DNA of 64,000 nucleotides from Mesorhizobium sp. M2E.F.Ca.ET.219.01.1.1. GTDB lineage: Bacteria > Pseudomonadota > Alphaproteobacteria > Rhizobiales > Rhizobiaceae. Under the pieces are notes generated by a model. It had not been told where the DNA came from. It was given only the letters and a program-made list of their open reading frames with translations, and did no database searches. This document shows, piece after piece, positions 8,693 to 16,695 of this stretch (position 1 is its first letter; every line of letters starts with the position of its first letter). Position numbers and translations under genes: made by a program. The stretch is taken from the NCBI RefSeq assembly GCF_004016445.2, contig NZ_SADT02000002.1:62001-126000 (forward strand), given 5' to 3'.

Positions 8693-9523
8693 ATGATGCT
8701 TTCCACAAAACCTGTGTTGTTGACCGGGGCGTCCGGCACGATCGGAAGGCTGCTCTCGGCCAGGCTGGCTTCACTGGGCTGGACGTTGCGGCTCACCGAT
8801 GTCGCGCCCTTGGCGATCCCGTTGCCGGACAGGGCAAGCTTCACCCTGGCCGATCTCGAGGACCAGAAGGCGGTGGATGAACTAGCCGAGGGCTGCGGCC
8901 TGATCCTGCATTTCGGCGGCATCTCCACCGAGCAACCCTTCGAGACCGTGCTCGGCCCAAACATCCGCGGCGCCTACCACATCTACGAGGCGGCGCGCCG
9001 GGAGAAAGCGCGCGTCGTGTTCCCTTCCTCGGTGCATGCGGTCGGCCTCTACGAGCGGACCGAGATTCTCGACCAGGATTGCCTGCTCAGGCCGGACGGC
9101 TATTACGGCCTGTCCAAGGCCTATGGCGAGATGCTGGCGCGGCTCTATTTCGACAAGCATGCGGTGGAGAGCGTGCTGATCCGCATCGGTTCCGTGCTGC
9201 CGGAAGTGCCCGACGAGCGCATTCTCTCGACCTGGATATCGCATGACGATTTCGTGCGCCTGATCGCACGTTGCGCTGAAGCGGAGCGCGTCGATTGTTC
9301 CGTGATCTGGGGCCAGTCCAACAACAGCCGCGGCTTCTGGCGTAAGGATGCCCGCAAGAAGCTCGGCTGGACGCCGCAGGACAGTTCCGACGGCCAGGCC
9401 GAGCGTGTGCGCGGCAAGGTGACCGACAACCCGGTGGTCGAGCGCTACCAGGGCGGCAAGTTCATCGTCGTCGACTACAGCCGCGCGGATTTTCCGCCAC
9501 GCGAGATGTTCGAGGACGAGTGA
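8693..9523 (+). CDS. udh: Uronate dehydrogenase (SDR/NAD-dependent epimerase fold)
   Basis: It oxidises D-glucuronate or D-galacturonate to the aldarolactone with NAD+, the first step of the oxidative uronate pathway. The Rossmann motif is LLTGASGTIGR, the catalytic YxxxK is YGLSKAYGE, and the stretches LIRIGS, LSTWISHDDFVRLI and VIWGQSNNSRGFW match the characterised Agrobacterium Udh closely in pattern. The start at 8693 or 8696 (MMLSTKP) follows AAAGGGCAGG. With kdgD nearby this gives two of the three core pathway steps; the aldarate/lactone isomerase-dehydratase step is not seen in the window. It is divergent from the GntR gene and ends 1 bp from the convergent GMC gene. Confidence 0.88.
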   Translation: MMLSTKPVLLTGASGTIGRLLSARLASLGWTLRLTDVAPLAIPLPDRASFTLADLEDQKAVDELAEGCGLILHFGGISTEQPFETVLGPNIRGAYHIYEAARREKARVVFPSSVHAVGLYERTEILDQDCLLRPDGYYGLSKAYGEMLARLYFDKHAVESVLIRIGSVLPEVPDERILSTWISHDDFVRLIARCAEAERVDCSVIWGQSNNSRGFWRKDARKKLGWTPQDSSDGQAERVRGKVTDNPVVERYQGGKFIVVDYSRADFPPREMFEDE

Positions 9524-9524
9524 G

Positions 9525-11117
9525 CTATGCCGCTGGTGTCTTGCCGATGATCATATCCGCCGCCTTCTCGGCGATCATGATCACCGCTGCGTTGGTGTTG
9601 GAAGAGACGATGCGCGGCATCACAGAGCTGTCGCAGACGCGCAGGCCGGCAAGACCGCGCACACGAAGCTCGGGATCGACGACGCTGTCGGCATCGCCGC
9701 CCATGCGGCAGGTGCCGACCGGATGATAGGCGCTGCGGCCATGCTGGCGGGCAAAGGCTTCGAGCGCCGCGCGGCCCTTCGTCGCCGCTCCGGGCAGATG
9801 CTCACGGCTGATGTATTTGGCGAAGGCCGGCTGCGAGAGGATTTCGCGGCTGATCTCGATGCCGTCGATGGCGCGTTCGAGATCGTAGCGCTCGGCGAAA
9901 GGATTGGGATCGATGACCGGCGCATCGCGCAGGTCCGCCGAGCGCAGCGCCACGCTGCCGCGCGAACGCGGCCGTACATGGTAGGAATTCAGCGTGCAGC
10001 CATTGCCGCCGGGAACCGAACCGATGCCTTCCTCGACACCGGCGCCGGGCAGGAAATGGAACTGGATGTCGGGCGTCCTCTCGGCGCGATCGCCCCACCA
10101 GAAACCGCCGGCCTCGACGATGTTGGAGGCAACCGGTCCCTTGCCGAACAGCGCGTATTCGAGACCGGCAAGGGCCTGCCAGCGCTTCTTCTTGTAGCGG
10201 TCGATGCCATGTGGGCCGTTGAGTTCGGCGACGACGTCGACATCCATATGGTCGTGCAGGTTCTGGCCGACGTTTTTCAGATCATGCACCACCTTGATGC
10301 CGTGCCGCGCAAGATGCGCGGCCGGGCCGATGCCGGACAGCATCAGGAGTTTCGGCGAGCCGATGGCGCCGGACGTGACGATCACCTCGCGTTCGGCACG
10401 TATCAGCTCGGGGCGACCATTGACGATGATCTCGACGCCGACGGCGCAGCCATTCTCGACGACGACGCGGCTGACCGTGGCGTCGGTGCGCAGCGTCAGA
10501 TTCTTGCGGCCCAGCGCGGGCTTGAGATAGGCGACCGCCGTGCTCGAGCGCTTCCCGTTGCGCGTCGTCGTCTGGTAGAAGCCGGCGCCTTCCTGCTCGC
10601 CGGCATTGAAGTCGGCGCGGAAAGGCAGGCCGGCCTGCTGCGCCGCCTTGACGAAGATCCTGGTCAGCGGATGCGGCGCGCCGCTGGAGACGCCGAGCGG
10701 ACCCTCAATGCCGTGCTGCGGGCCGGCAAAGGTGTCGTTGCCCTCGGACCTGACGAAATAGGGCAGCACATCGGCGTAGTTCCATCCGGCGCAGCCGAAG
10801 TCGGCCGCCCAGCCGTCATAGTCCTGCGGGCAGCCTCGCGTGAACACCTGGGCATTAATGGACGAGCCGCCGCCCAGCACCCGTGCCTGCGGGTAGACCA
10901 TGACGCGGCCATCGATCTCCTGGCCGGGCGCCGCGTCATAGCCCCAGATCAGCGGGCCGGACGTCATCTTGAAGAAGCCGACCGGCATGTGGATGTAACG
11001 GTCGGTGTCGGGCGGGCCGGCCTCGAGCAGGACGACCGACAGGCCTGGATCCTCGCTCAGTCTCGCGGCAAGCACGCAGCCGGCCGAGCCGCCGCCAACG
11101 ATGATGTAGTCCGGCAT
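9525..11117 (-). CDS. GMC-family FAD oxidoreductase (choline/alcohol dehydrogenase-like)
   Basis: A 530-residue flavoprotein. The N-terminal ADP-binding motif is DYIIVGGGSAGCVLAARLSE. The GMC signature 1 region is ARVLGGGSSINAQVFTRG, signature 2 is VTSGAIGSPKLLMLSGIG, and the C-terminal catalytic His/Asn lie in AYHPVGTCRMGG and SSNTNAAVIMIAEKAAD. Such enzymes oxidise alcohols, polyols or sugars. Without a membrane anchor or signal it is probably cytosolic. It is divergent from the importer operon starting at 11327 with a perfect FadR-type operator between them, so it probably oxidises that importer's substrate. It is clearly paralogous to the GMC gene at 61.2 kb. Confidence 0.85.
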   Translation of the reverse strand: MPDYIIVGGGSAGCVLAARLSEDPGLSVVLLEAGPPDTDRYIHMPVGFFKMTSGPLIWGYDAAPGQEIDGRVMVYPQARVLGGGSSINAQVFTRGCPQDYDGWAADFGCAGWNYADVLPYFVRSEGNDTFAGPQHGIEGPLGVSSGAPHPLTRIFVKAAQQAGLPFRADFNAGEQEGAGFYQTTTRNGKRSSTAVAYLKPALGRKNLTLRTDATVSRVVVENGCAVGVEIIVNGRPELIRAEREVIVTSGAIGSPKLLMLSGIGPAAHLARHGIKVVHDLKNVGQNLHDHMDVDVVAELNGPHGIDRYKKKRWQALAGLEYALFGKGPVASNIVEAGGFWWGDRAERTPDIQFHFLPGAGVEEGIGSVPGGNGCTLNSYHVRPRSRGSVALRSADLRDAPVIDPNPFAERYDLERAIDGIEISREILSQPAFAKYISREHLPGAATKGRAALEAFARQHGRSAYHPVGTCRMGGDADSVVDPELRVRGLAGLRVCDSSVMPRIVSSNTNAAVIMIAEKAADMIIGKTPAA

Positions 11118-11226
11118 TCTCGCTCCCTAGCCGAGGCGAAGTCAGTGCCTCGCTCTTCATGCGCGTGACGATCTCAAGTCGCTTGTGCCGCGTCAAGAGA
11201 AAGAGTATGGTTGCCGTGTTGAAGGG

Positions 11227-11237
11227 TTGTCATACAA
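11227..11237. promoter_or_regulatory. FadR-type GntR operator, perfect TTGTCATACAA
   Basis: A perfect TTGT-N3-ACAA palindrome preceded by AAGGG, the same context (RGGGTTGT) as at 16630, 20931 and 23077. It lies between the divergent GMC gene and the sugar-binding protein gene, 90 bp before the latter. Confidence 0.7.
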
Positions 11238-11326
11238 GTAGAGGAGACCGATAACCCTCGCTGGAGGATCCGGCCGCGCCCTGCGCAAGCGCCGGGCGGC
11301 AAACAAATTCAATCGGGAGGTTCGAA

Positions 11327-12409
11327 ATGAAGGACAGCAATGGTCTTGTTTTTTCCGGCAGCGTGAGCCGCCGGACGCTGATGCTGGGCGCCGCCGCCGG
11401 CGCGGTGACGCTGGCGATGCCGAACATATTGCGCGCGGCCGACAAGCCGACGCTGGTGACGTCGATCCGCTCGTTGTCCAATCCCTATCACGCGGTGTGG
11501 AAGACCGGCGCCGAGGCCTATGCCAAATGGGCCGGGCTGGAGCATGTCACGCTGGTTTCGGAAGGCAATAGCGAGAAGGGCATCGCCGACATCAAGGCGA
11601 TGCTGGCCAAGACCAACGGCAATATGGTGCTCAGTTCCGATCCCAACGACACGCCCGACGCGCGCCCGATCGTCGAAGCCTGCGCCAAGGCCGGCGCCTA
11701 TGTGGTGACGCAGTGGAACAAGCCGGCCGACCTGCACCCCAAGGACTTCAATCCGAACTATGTCTCGCATATCGAGTTCGACGGCATCGCCAGCGGCAAG
11801 ACCATCGCCGAGATCCTGTTCAAGACCATCGGCGGCAAGGGCGGCATCGTCGCGCTCGGCGGCCTGATCTCGACCACGGCTGCGATTGAACGGAAGAAGG
11901 GCCTTGATGCAGCGCTTGCAGCCAATCCCGACATCAAGCTGCTCGACTTCCAGGTCGCCAACTGGAAATCGACCGAGGCCTTCGACCTGATGGGCAATCT
12001 GCTGACCCGCTTCGGCGACGACATCAAAGGCATCTGGGCCGCCAATGACGACATGGGCTCCGGCGCGCTCGAAGCGCTGCGCGCCGAAAACCTCGCCGGC
12101 AAGGTGCCGATCGTCGGTGTGGACGGCATCAAGACGGCGGTCGACGCGGTGCGCACCGGCGAGTTCGCCTGCACCGTCACCTCCGATCCGTTATGGCAGG
12201 GCGGCATGGGGCTCGCCATCGGCTACAACGCCAAGATTGGCAAGTTCGACCCGGCCAAGGAGCCGCCGGAGCACCGCGAATTCTATGGCAAGGCGGTGTT
12301 GATCTCGCACGACAATGTCGAGGAATATTACAAGACCAATGTCGAGTCGAAGCCCGAGATTGACTGGAACGATCTGTGGGGCCGGGTGACCGGAGCGATC
12401 CGCGCCTGA
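11327..12409 (+). CDS. Sugar ABC importer, substrate-binding protein (RbsB fold, Tat signal)
   Basis: A 360-residue periplasmic sugar-binding protein. The signal carries twin arginines (SRRTLMLGAAAGAVTLA) and ends near ILRAADKP. The mature part starts with LVTSIRSLSNPYHAVWKTGAEAYAKWAG, typical of CUT2 binding proteins. The hinge-side region WAANDDMGSGALEALRAEN and GVDGIKTAVDAV are also family-typical. The ribosome site GGGAGG is just upstream. It is the first gene of a four-gene importer operon (binding protein, permease, double-NBD ATPase, second permease). A terminator-like hairpin right after the stop probably gives excess binding protein. The substrate is unknown; the regulatory site links it to sugar-acid metabolism. 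Confidence 0.87.
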   Translation: MKDSNGLVFSGSVSRRTLMLGAAAGAVTLAMPNILRAADKPTLVTSIRSLSNPYHAVWKTGAEAYAKWAGLEHVTLVSEGNSEKGIADIKAMLAKTNGNMVLSSDPNDTPDARPIVEACAKAGAYVVTQWNKPADLHPKDFNPNYVSHIEFDGIASGKTIAEILFKTIGGKGGIVALGGLISTTAAIERKKGLDAALAANPDIKLLDFQVANWKSTEAFDLMGNLLTRFGDDIKGIWAANDDMGSGALEALRAENLAGKVPIVGVDGIKTAVDAVRTGEFACTVTSDPLWQGGMGLAIGYNAKIGKFDPAKEPPEHREFYGKAVLISHDNVEEYYKTNVESKPEIDWNDLWGRVTGAIRA

Positions 12410-12415
12410 CCCGTT

Positions 12416-12458
12416 GGGGCGGGCCGGCTTCTCCCTGGCAGCGGCCCGCTCCCTTTTT
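12416..12458 (+). terminator. Terminator-like hairpin with T-run after the binding-protein gene
   Basis: The left arm GGGGCGGGCCG pairs with CGGCCCGCTCCC (one bulged base), followed by TTTTT at 12454-12458. It lies inside the operon, 7 bp after the binding-protein stop, so it probably works as a partial terminator or mRNA-stabilising element rather than ending the operon. Confidence 0.7.
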
Positions 12459-12572
12459 GCCGGCGTCTTGCGCCCGTGGCCACGAGCCTGTTACCAGCTG
12501 ACGGGAAGCGGTTTCTTGACAATCCAGACAGAACCCCTGAAGTCCGTTTCGGACATCGAGCGGACGACGCTT

Positions 12573-13556
12573 ATGACATTCCTCCCCGGCCGCATCGCCA
12601 CTATGCTCGGCGGCAGGCGCTGGCGCAGGCTCGCGCCGCTGGCGGTGCTGGTCGTGCTGTGCATTCTGATCACCATCGCCAATCCCAATTTCATCGAGCT
12701 GCGCAATCTTGTGCGGCTGGCGAACTCCGCCGCGGTCCCGCTGACACTGGCGATGGGGCTGACATTCATCATTCTGATGGGCAGCATCGACCTTTCGGTC
12801 GAGGGCACGCTGTCGGTGGCGGCGATGGTGGTGGTGCTGCTGGCCGCCAATGACAGCAACGGCAACGATTATGGCTGGTGGGCGGTGCTGGCGGCGATCG
12901 CCTCGGGCACGATCATGGGACTGATCAGCGGTCTCGTCCAGACGATGCTGCGCATCCCATCTTTCATGGCGACGCTCGGCATGTGGTTCATCGGGCTTGG
13001 CCTGTCGGTCTATATGCTGGGCGGCTCGGCCATCCGGCTCAACGACGCCTCGATCCGCGACCTCGCCTTGCATCGTTTCCTCGGGCTGCCGCTGGCGGTC
13101 TGGGTCGCGATCGGCGCGTTCGCCCTTGCCGCCGTCATCCAGTATTACACAAGGCTCGGCCGCCACATATTGGCGATCGGCGGCGACGAGGACGTGACCA
13201 AGCTCTCTGGCGTCAATGTCACGCGCGTACGCATCGCGGCGTTTGCGCTGGCCGGCTTCTTCTTCGGCATTGCCGGCGTGCTTGCCGCCGCCCAGCTCGG
13301 TCAGTCGCACGCCGTCATCGGCGACGGCAGGCTGTTTGCCGCGGTCACGGCGGTGGTTGTCGGCGGCACGGCACTGACCGGCGGCGAGGGTGGCGTCGTC
13401 AATACGCTGATCGGCGTGCTGATCGTCACCGTTTTAGCCAACGGCATGATCCTGCTCGGCATCTCGCCTTACATCCAGCAGACGGTGCAGGGACTGATGA
13501 TTATCGCCGCCGTGGCGCTGTCGCTCGACCGCGTTCGCCTCAAGATCGTGAAGTGA
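12573..13556 (+). CDS. Sugar ABC importer permease 1 (RbsC family)
   Basis: About 327 residues with roughly ten membrane helices. The family motifs are LIILMGSIDLSVEGTLS-like near TM3 and AVTAVVVGGTALTGGEGGVVNTLIG near TM8. The chosen ATG gives MTFLPGRIATMLGG, with a short basic stretch before TM1. An in-frame TTG at 12516, preceded by GGGAAG, is an alternative that would add 19 residues. The gene is followed 5 bp later by the ATPase gene. This operon has two different permease genes flanking the ATPase, so the channel is probably a heterodimer. Confidence 0.85.
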   Translation: MTFLPGRIATMLGGRRWRRLAPLAVLVVLCILITIANPNFIELRNLVRLANSAAVPLTLAMGLTFIILMGSIDLSVEGTLSVAAMVVVLLAANDSNGNDYGWWAVLAAIASGTIMGLISGLVQTMLRIPSFMATLGMWFIGLGLSVYMLGGSAIRLNDASIRDLALHRFLGLPLAVWVAIGAFALAAVIQYYTRLGRHILAIGGDEDVTKLSGVNVTRVRIAAFALAGFFFGIAGVLAAAQLGQSHAVIGDGRLFAAVTAVVVGGTALTGGEGGVVNTLIGVLIVTVLANGMILLGISPYIQQTVQGLMIIAAVALSLDRVRLKIVK

Positions 13557-13561
13557 CCGCC

Positions 13562-15064
13562 ATGCTGCAGGCGTCGAACATCATCAAGAACTTCCCCGGC
13601 GTCCAGGCGTTGCGCGACGTCTCCATAGAGGTGCGTCCAAACGAGGTGGTGGGGCTGATCGGCGAGAACGGCGCCGGCAAGTCGACGCTGATGCGGCTGC
13701 TGGCCGGCGGCTACCGGCCGGATGGCGGTTCACTCACGCTGGATGGCGAGCCGCTCAAGCTGCGCAACGCCCGTGACGCTGCCAGGCACGGCATCGGAAT
13801 GGTGTTCCAGGAACAGTCGCTGGTGCTCAATCTCACTGTCGCCGAAAACATCTATCTGGGTGAAGAAGACCGTTTCACCCGCTTCGGCCTCGTCAATTGG
13901 CGTGCCATGAACGCCGCAGCGCGACGGCAGCTTGCCAAGATCGGCGTCGACATCGATGTCACCGCGCGCACCTCCGAGCTGACCTTCGCAGCGCGCCAGA
14001 TGGTCGAGCTCGCCAAGGCGCTGACGCTGGAGGAGATGGTCGAGCGTCCGTTGCTCATCCTGCTCGACGAGCCGACCTCGGTGCTTAACGCCGCCGATAT
14101 CGAGGTGCTGTTCGCGCGGGTTCAGTCTTTGAAGTCTCGCGCCAGCTTCGTCTTCGTGTCGCATCGGCTCGACGAGGTGCTGTCGATTTCCGACCGCGTC
14201 TACACGATGAAGGATGGCGCGGTCGTGGCCGAGCACCGCGCCGCGGAAGTCACGGCGCCGGAGCTGCACGAGATCATGGTGGGGCGCGGGCTGCAGGCCG
14301 AATATTACCGCGAGGCGCGCCAACAGCCGCCGGGCGACAAGGTCATGGTCGAGGCCAAGGGGCTGGGCGCCAACGGGTTCTATCACGGGGTCGATCTTTC
14401 GATCCGTGCCGGCGAGATCGTGGGCATCGCCGGCGTCGTCGGCTCCGGCCGCGAAGAGGTGACCCGCACCATCGGCGGATTCCTGCCGCATGATGAAGGC
14501 GAGATGAAGATCGCCGGCGAGCCGGTGCGCTTCAGTTCGCCGGAACCGGCGGTGCGCAGGGGAATCGGTTATGTCCCGCGCGAGCGCAGGCTCGAAGGGC
14601 TGGTGATGTTCCTGTCGATCGCCGAGAACATCTCGCTGGCGGACCTCTCGAGCGTCATGCGCAACGGCGCCATCGATTACGGCAAGGAGCGGCGGCTCGC
14701 CGCCGACTGGATCAAGCGGCTCAGCATCAAGGCGCCGGGACCGGACGCCGCCTGCCGCAAGCTTAGCGGCGGCAACCAGCAGAAGGTGGTGCTGGCGCGC
14801 TGGATGACGGCCGGCTCGCGCATCCTGGTGCTCGACCATCCGACGCGCGGGCTTGATGTCGGCGCGAAGGAAGAGGTCTACGAGCTGGTGCGCGACCTCT
14901 CGCAGCAAGGCGTGGCGATCCTTCTGATCTCCGACACGCTGGAAGAGACGATCGGCCTGTCGCACCAGGTGCTGGTGATGCGCGACGGCGAGATCACCGC
15001 GCGCTTCGATGCGAGCCCAGGCAACAAGCCCAAGCAGGTAGACCTCCTGCGAGCGATGGTGTGA
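13562..15064 (+). CDS. Sugar ABC importer ATPase, double NBD (RbsA/MglA type), His in place of the second catalytic Glu
   Basis: A 500-residue fused double-ATPase. NBD1 has Walker A GENGAGKSTLMR, a degenerate signature (SELTFAARQMVELAKAL) and Walker B LILLDEPTSVL. NBD2 has the degenerate P-loop region GVVGSGREEV typical of this family, a good signature KLSGGNQQKVVLARW, and Walker B LVLDHPTRGLDVGAKEE. In the second Walker B the usual Glu is replaced by His. In CUT2 ATPases only one site is normally fully active, so the protein may still work, with hydrolysis at the site using the NBD1 Glu. It lies between the two permease genes, with gaps of 4-5 bp. Confidence 0.87.
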   Translation: MLQASNIIKNFPGVQALRDVSIEVRPNEVVGLIGENGAGKSTLMRLLAGGYRPDGGSLTLDGEPLKLRNARDAARHGIGMVFQEQSLVLNLTVAENIYLGEEDRFTRFGLVNWRAMNAAARRQLAKIGVDIDVTARTSELTFAARQMVELAKALTLEEMVERPLLILLDEPTSVLNAADIEVLFARVQSLKSRASFVFVSHRLDEVLSISDRVYTMKDGAVVAEHRAAEVTAPELHEIMVGRGLQAEYYREARQQPPGDKVMVEAKGLGANGFYHGVDLSIRAGEIVGIAGVVGSGREEVTRTIGGFLPHDEGEMKIAGEPVRFSSPEPAVRRGIGYVPRERRLEGLVMFLSIAENISLADLSSVMRNGAIDYGKERRLAADWIKRLSIKAPGPDAACRKLSGGNQQKVVLARWMTAGSRILVLDHPTRGLDVGAKEEVYELVRDLSQQGVAILLISDTLEETIGLSHQVLVMRDGEITARFDASPGNKPKQVDLLRAMV

Positions 15065-15068
15065 GCCG

Positions 15069-16037
15069 ATGAACGAAGGTTTTTCCATCAGGCAGGTGTT
15101 CGAGGGCAAGTGGACGCAGGGCGCCATACCGCTGGTCCTGCTCGTCGCCTTGCTGCTGATCATCGAGATCGCCGCGCCCGGTTTCCTCACTGGCGAGACG
15201 CTGGCGCTGCTCTTCGCCAACACCGCCGTGCTGTTCATCCTGGCGACCGGCGTCACCTTCGCCATCCTGCTCGGCGGCATCGACCTGTCGATCCAGGCTG
15301 TGGCTTCGCTGGCAAGCGTCATGCTGGCGCAATTGCTGCCCTCGCTCGGCTTCGCCGCCTTTCCGGTGGCGATCCTGTCCGGCCTCGCCTTCGGGCTGCT
15401 GAGCGGCATCGTCCATGTCAAGCTGCGCGTGCCGTCCTTCGTCGCGACCTTGGCCACCGGCGGCGTGGTCACCGGGCTGGCACTCTGGGTTTCCAACGGC
15501 CGCGCCATCACCATCGAGGAAGCAGGCCGCGAAAAGACCGCCTGGATCAACGCCACGATTTTCGGCCTGCCGATGGTGGTGCTGATTTCAGCGCTGATCG
15601 GCATCGTGAGTTTCCTGGTGCTGCGCTATACGCGCTTCGGCCGCCAGGCGATCGCGGTCGGCGCCGGTGAACCGGCGGCCTGGGCGGCGGGCATCAATGT
15701 CGACCGCACCAAGATCATCGCCTTTGCCGCATCGGGGATGCTGGCGGCCATCGCCGGCGTCGTGCTGGCGGCCAGGCTGTCAAGCGGCTCGCCGGTGCTC
15801 GCCAACCAGCTGCTGCTGCCGGCCATCGCCGCCGTCATCGTCGGCGGCACCGCCATCACCGGCGGCTTGGGCGGGGTAGCGCGCACCGCGGTCGGCGCGC
15901 TGATCATCTCGATCGTGCGCATCGGCATGACCTTCGTCGGCGTCAACATTTTTCTGGAAAACATGGTGTTCGGCGCGGTGCTGATCGCCGCCGTCGCCAT
16001 CACGATCGACCGCAGCAAGATCGCGGTCATCAAGTGA
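15069..16037 (+). CDS. Sugar ABC importer permease 2 (RbsC family)
   Basis: A 322-residue membrane protein with the RbsC signatures FAILLGGIDLSIQAVASLAS and PAIAAVIVGGTAITGGLGGVARTAVGAL. It differs clearly from permease 1 of the same operon. Two RbsC paralogs around one RbsA implies a heteromeric channel. It ends 31 bp before a strong bidirectional terminator shared with the convergent gloA. Confidence 0.87.
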   Translation: MNEGFSIRQVFEGKWTQGAIPLVLLVALLLIIEIAAPGFLTGETLALLFANTAVLFILATGVTFAILLGGIDLSIQAVASLASVMLAQLLPSLGFAAFPVAILSGLAFGLLSGIVHVKLRVPSFVATLATGGVVTGLALWVSNGRAITIEEAGREKTAWINATIFGLPMVVLISALIGIVSFLVLRYTRFGRQAIAVGAGEPAAWAAGINVDRTKIIAFAASGMLAAIAGVVLAARLSSGSPVLANQLLLPAIAAVIVGGTAITGGLGGVARTAVGALIISIVRIGMTFVGVNIFLENMVFGAVLIAAVAITIDRSKIAVIK

Positions 16038-16080
16038 CGAACTCACCCGCACCGCCTCCCAAGCAAGCGCGGACGGAAAG

Positions 16081-16111
16081 GGACCGCATCGGCGCGAGGC
16101 CGGTGCGGTCC
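16081..16111. terminator. Bidirectional terminator hairpin between the importer operon and gloA
   Basis: GGACCGCATCGGC and GCCGGTGCGGTCC form a 13-bp stem (one T-G wobble) with loop GCGAG. AAAG precedes it, giving a short T-tract for leftward transcripts. It is placed exactly between two convergent genes. Confidence 0.75.
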
Positions 16112-16120
16112 GGTCCAGGA

Positions 16121-16534
16121 TTACTGCATCGTGTCCAGGCCGATCAGCTCGATCTTGTAGCCGTCCGGGTCCTCGACGAAGGCGATGTGGGTGGTGCCGT
16201 GCTGCATTGGTCCCGGTTTGCGCGGGATCTTGGCGCCGCGCTTTTCGAGTTCGGCGCAGACGGCATAGATGTCGTTGACGCCGAGCGCCAGATGGCCGAA
16301 GCCGGTGCCGATCTCATAGGGTTCCTCGCGGCCCCAGTTCAGCGTCAGCTCGACGACCGCTTCCTTGTCCTCCGGCCCGTAGCCGACAAAGGCATTGGTG
16401 AACTTGCCGCCTGGATAATCCTCGCGGCGCAGCAAGGTCATGCCGAGCACCTCGGTGTAGAAGGCGATCGACTTGTCGAGGTCGAGCACCCTGATCATGG
16501 TGTGCATATAGCGAAAGCCCGGGGCGTCGCTCAT
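16121..16534 (-). CDS. gloA: Glyoxalase I (lactoylglutathione lyase)
   Basis: It isomerises the methylglyoxal-glutathione hemithioacetal to S-lactoylglutathione. The 137-residue protein lines up with E. coli GloA throughout (MHTMIRVLDLDKSIAFYTEVLG, NAFVGYGPEDKEAVVELT, IAFVEDPDGYKIELI). All four metal ligands are present: His11, Glu62, His81 and Glu129. Its promoter is divergent from the FAD-oxidase gene and shares the operator at 16630. Linking methylglyoxal detoxification to this regulon fits a pathway that raises triose-phosphate or makes D-lactate. Confidence 0.93.
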   Translation of the reverse strand: MSDAPGFRYMHTMIRVLDLDKSIAFYTEVLGMTLLRREDYPGGKFTNAFVGYGPEDKEAVVELTLNWGREEPYEIGTGFGHLALGVNDIYAVCAELEKRGAKIPRKPGPMQHGTTHIAFVEDPDGYKIELIGLDTMQ

Positions 16535-16629
16535 TGGGAAAGTCCTCCGAATTCAGTGATTTGCCAGTCTGACCATCCGCACCAAACGGCTTCGGGAAGC
16601 ATGCTATCGCTTGATGTTCTCAATCAGGG

Positions 16630-16640
16630 TTGTATGATAA
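16630..16640. promoter_or_regulatory. FadR-type GntR operator (TTGTATGATAA)
   Basis: TTGTATGATAA fits TNGT-N3-ACNA with one change in the right half and is preceded by CAGGG as at the other sites. It lies between divergent gloA and the FAD-linked oxidase gene. A TTG at its edge should not be used as the oxidase start. Confidence 0.6.
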
Positions 16641-16695
16641 CACGACAAGATTGGTGGTTGTCCAGTCGTTTTCCGGAAGGGTCCAGGTTCAGTTC

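Noticed and set aside
12177..13310. A 377-residue minus-strand frame opposite the binding-protein and permease genes
   Set aside because: Composition (Gln/Arg/His/Asp-rich) is that of an antisense shadow in high-GC DNA; the plus-strand genes carry clear motifs.
13730..15604. A 624-residue minus-strand frame opposite the RbsA-type ATPase
   Set aside because: Antisense shadow; the plus strand has all ATPase motifs.
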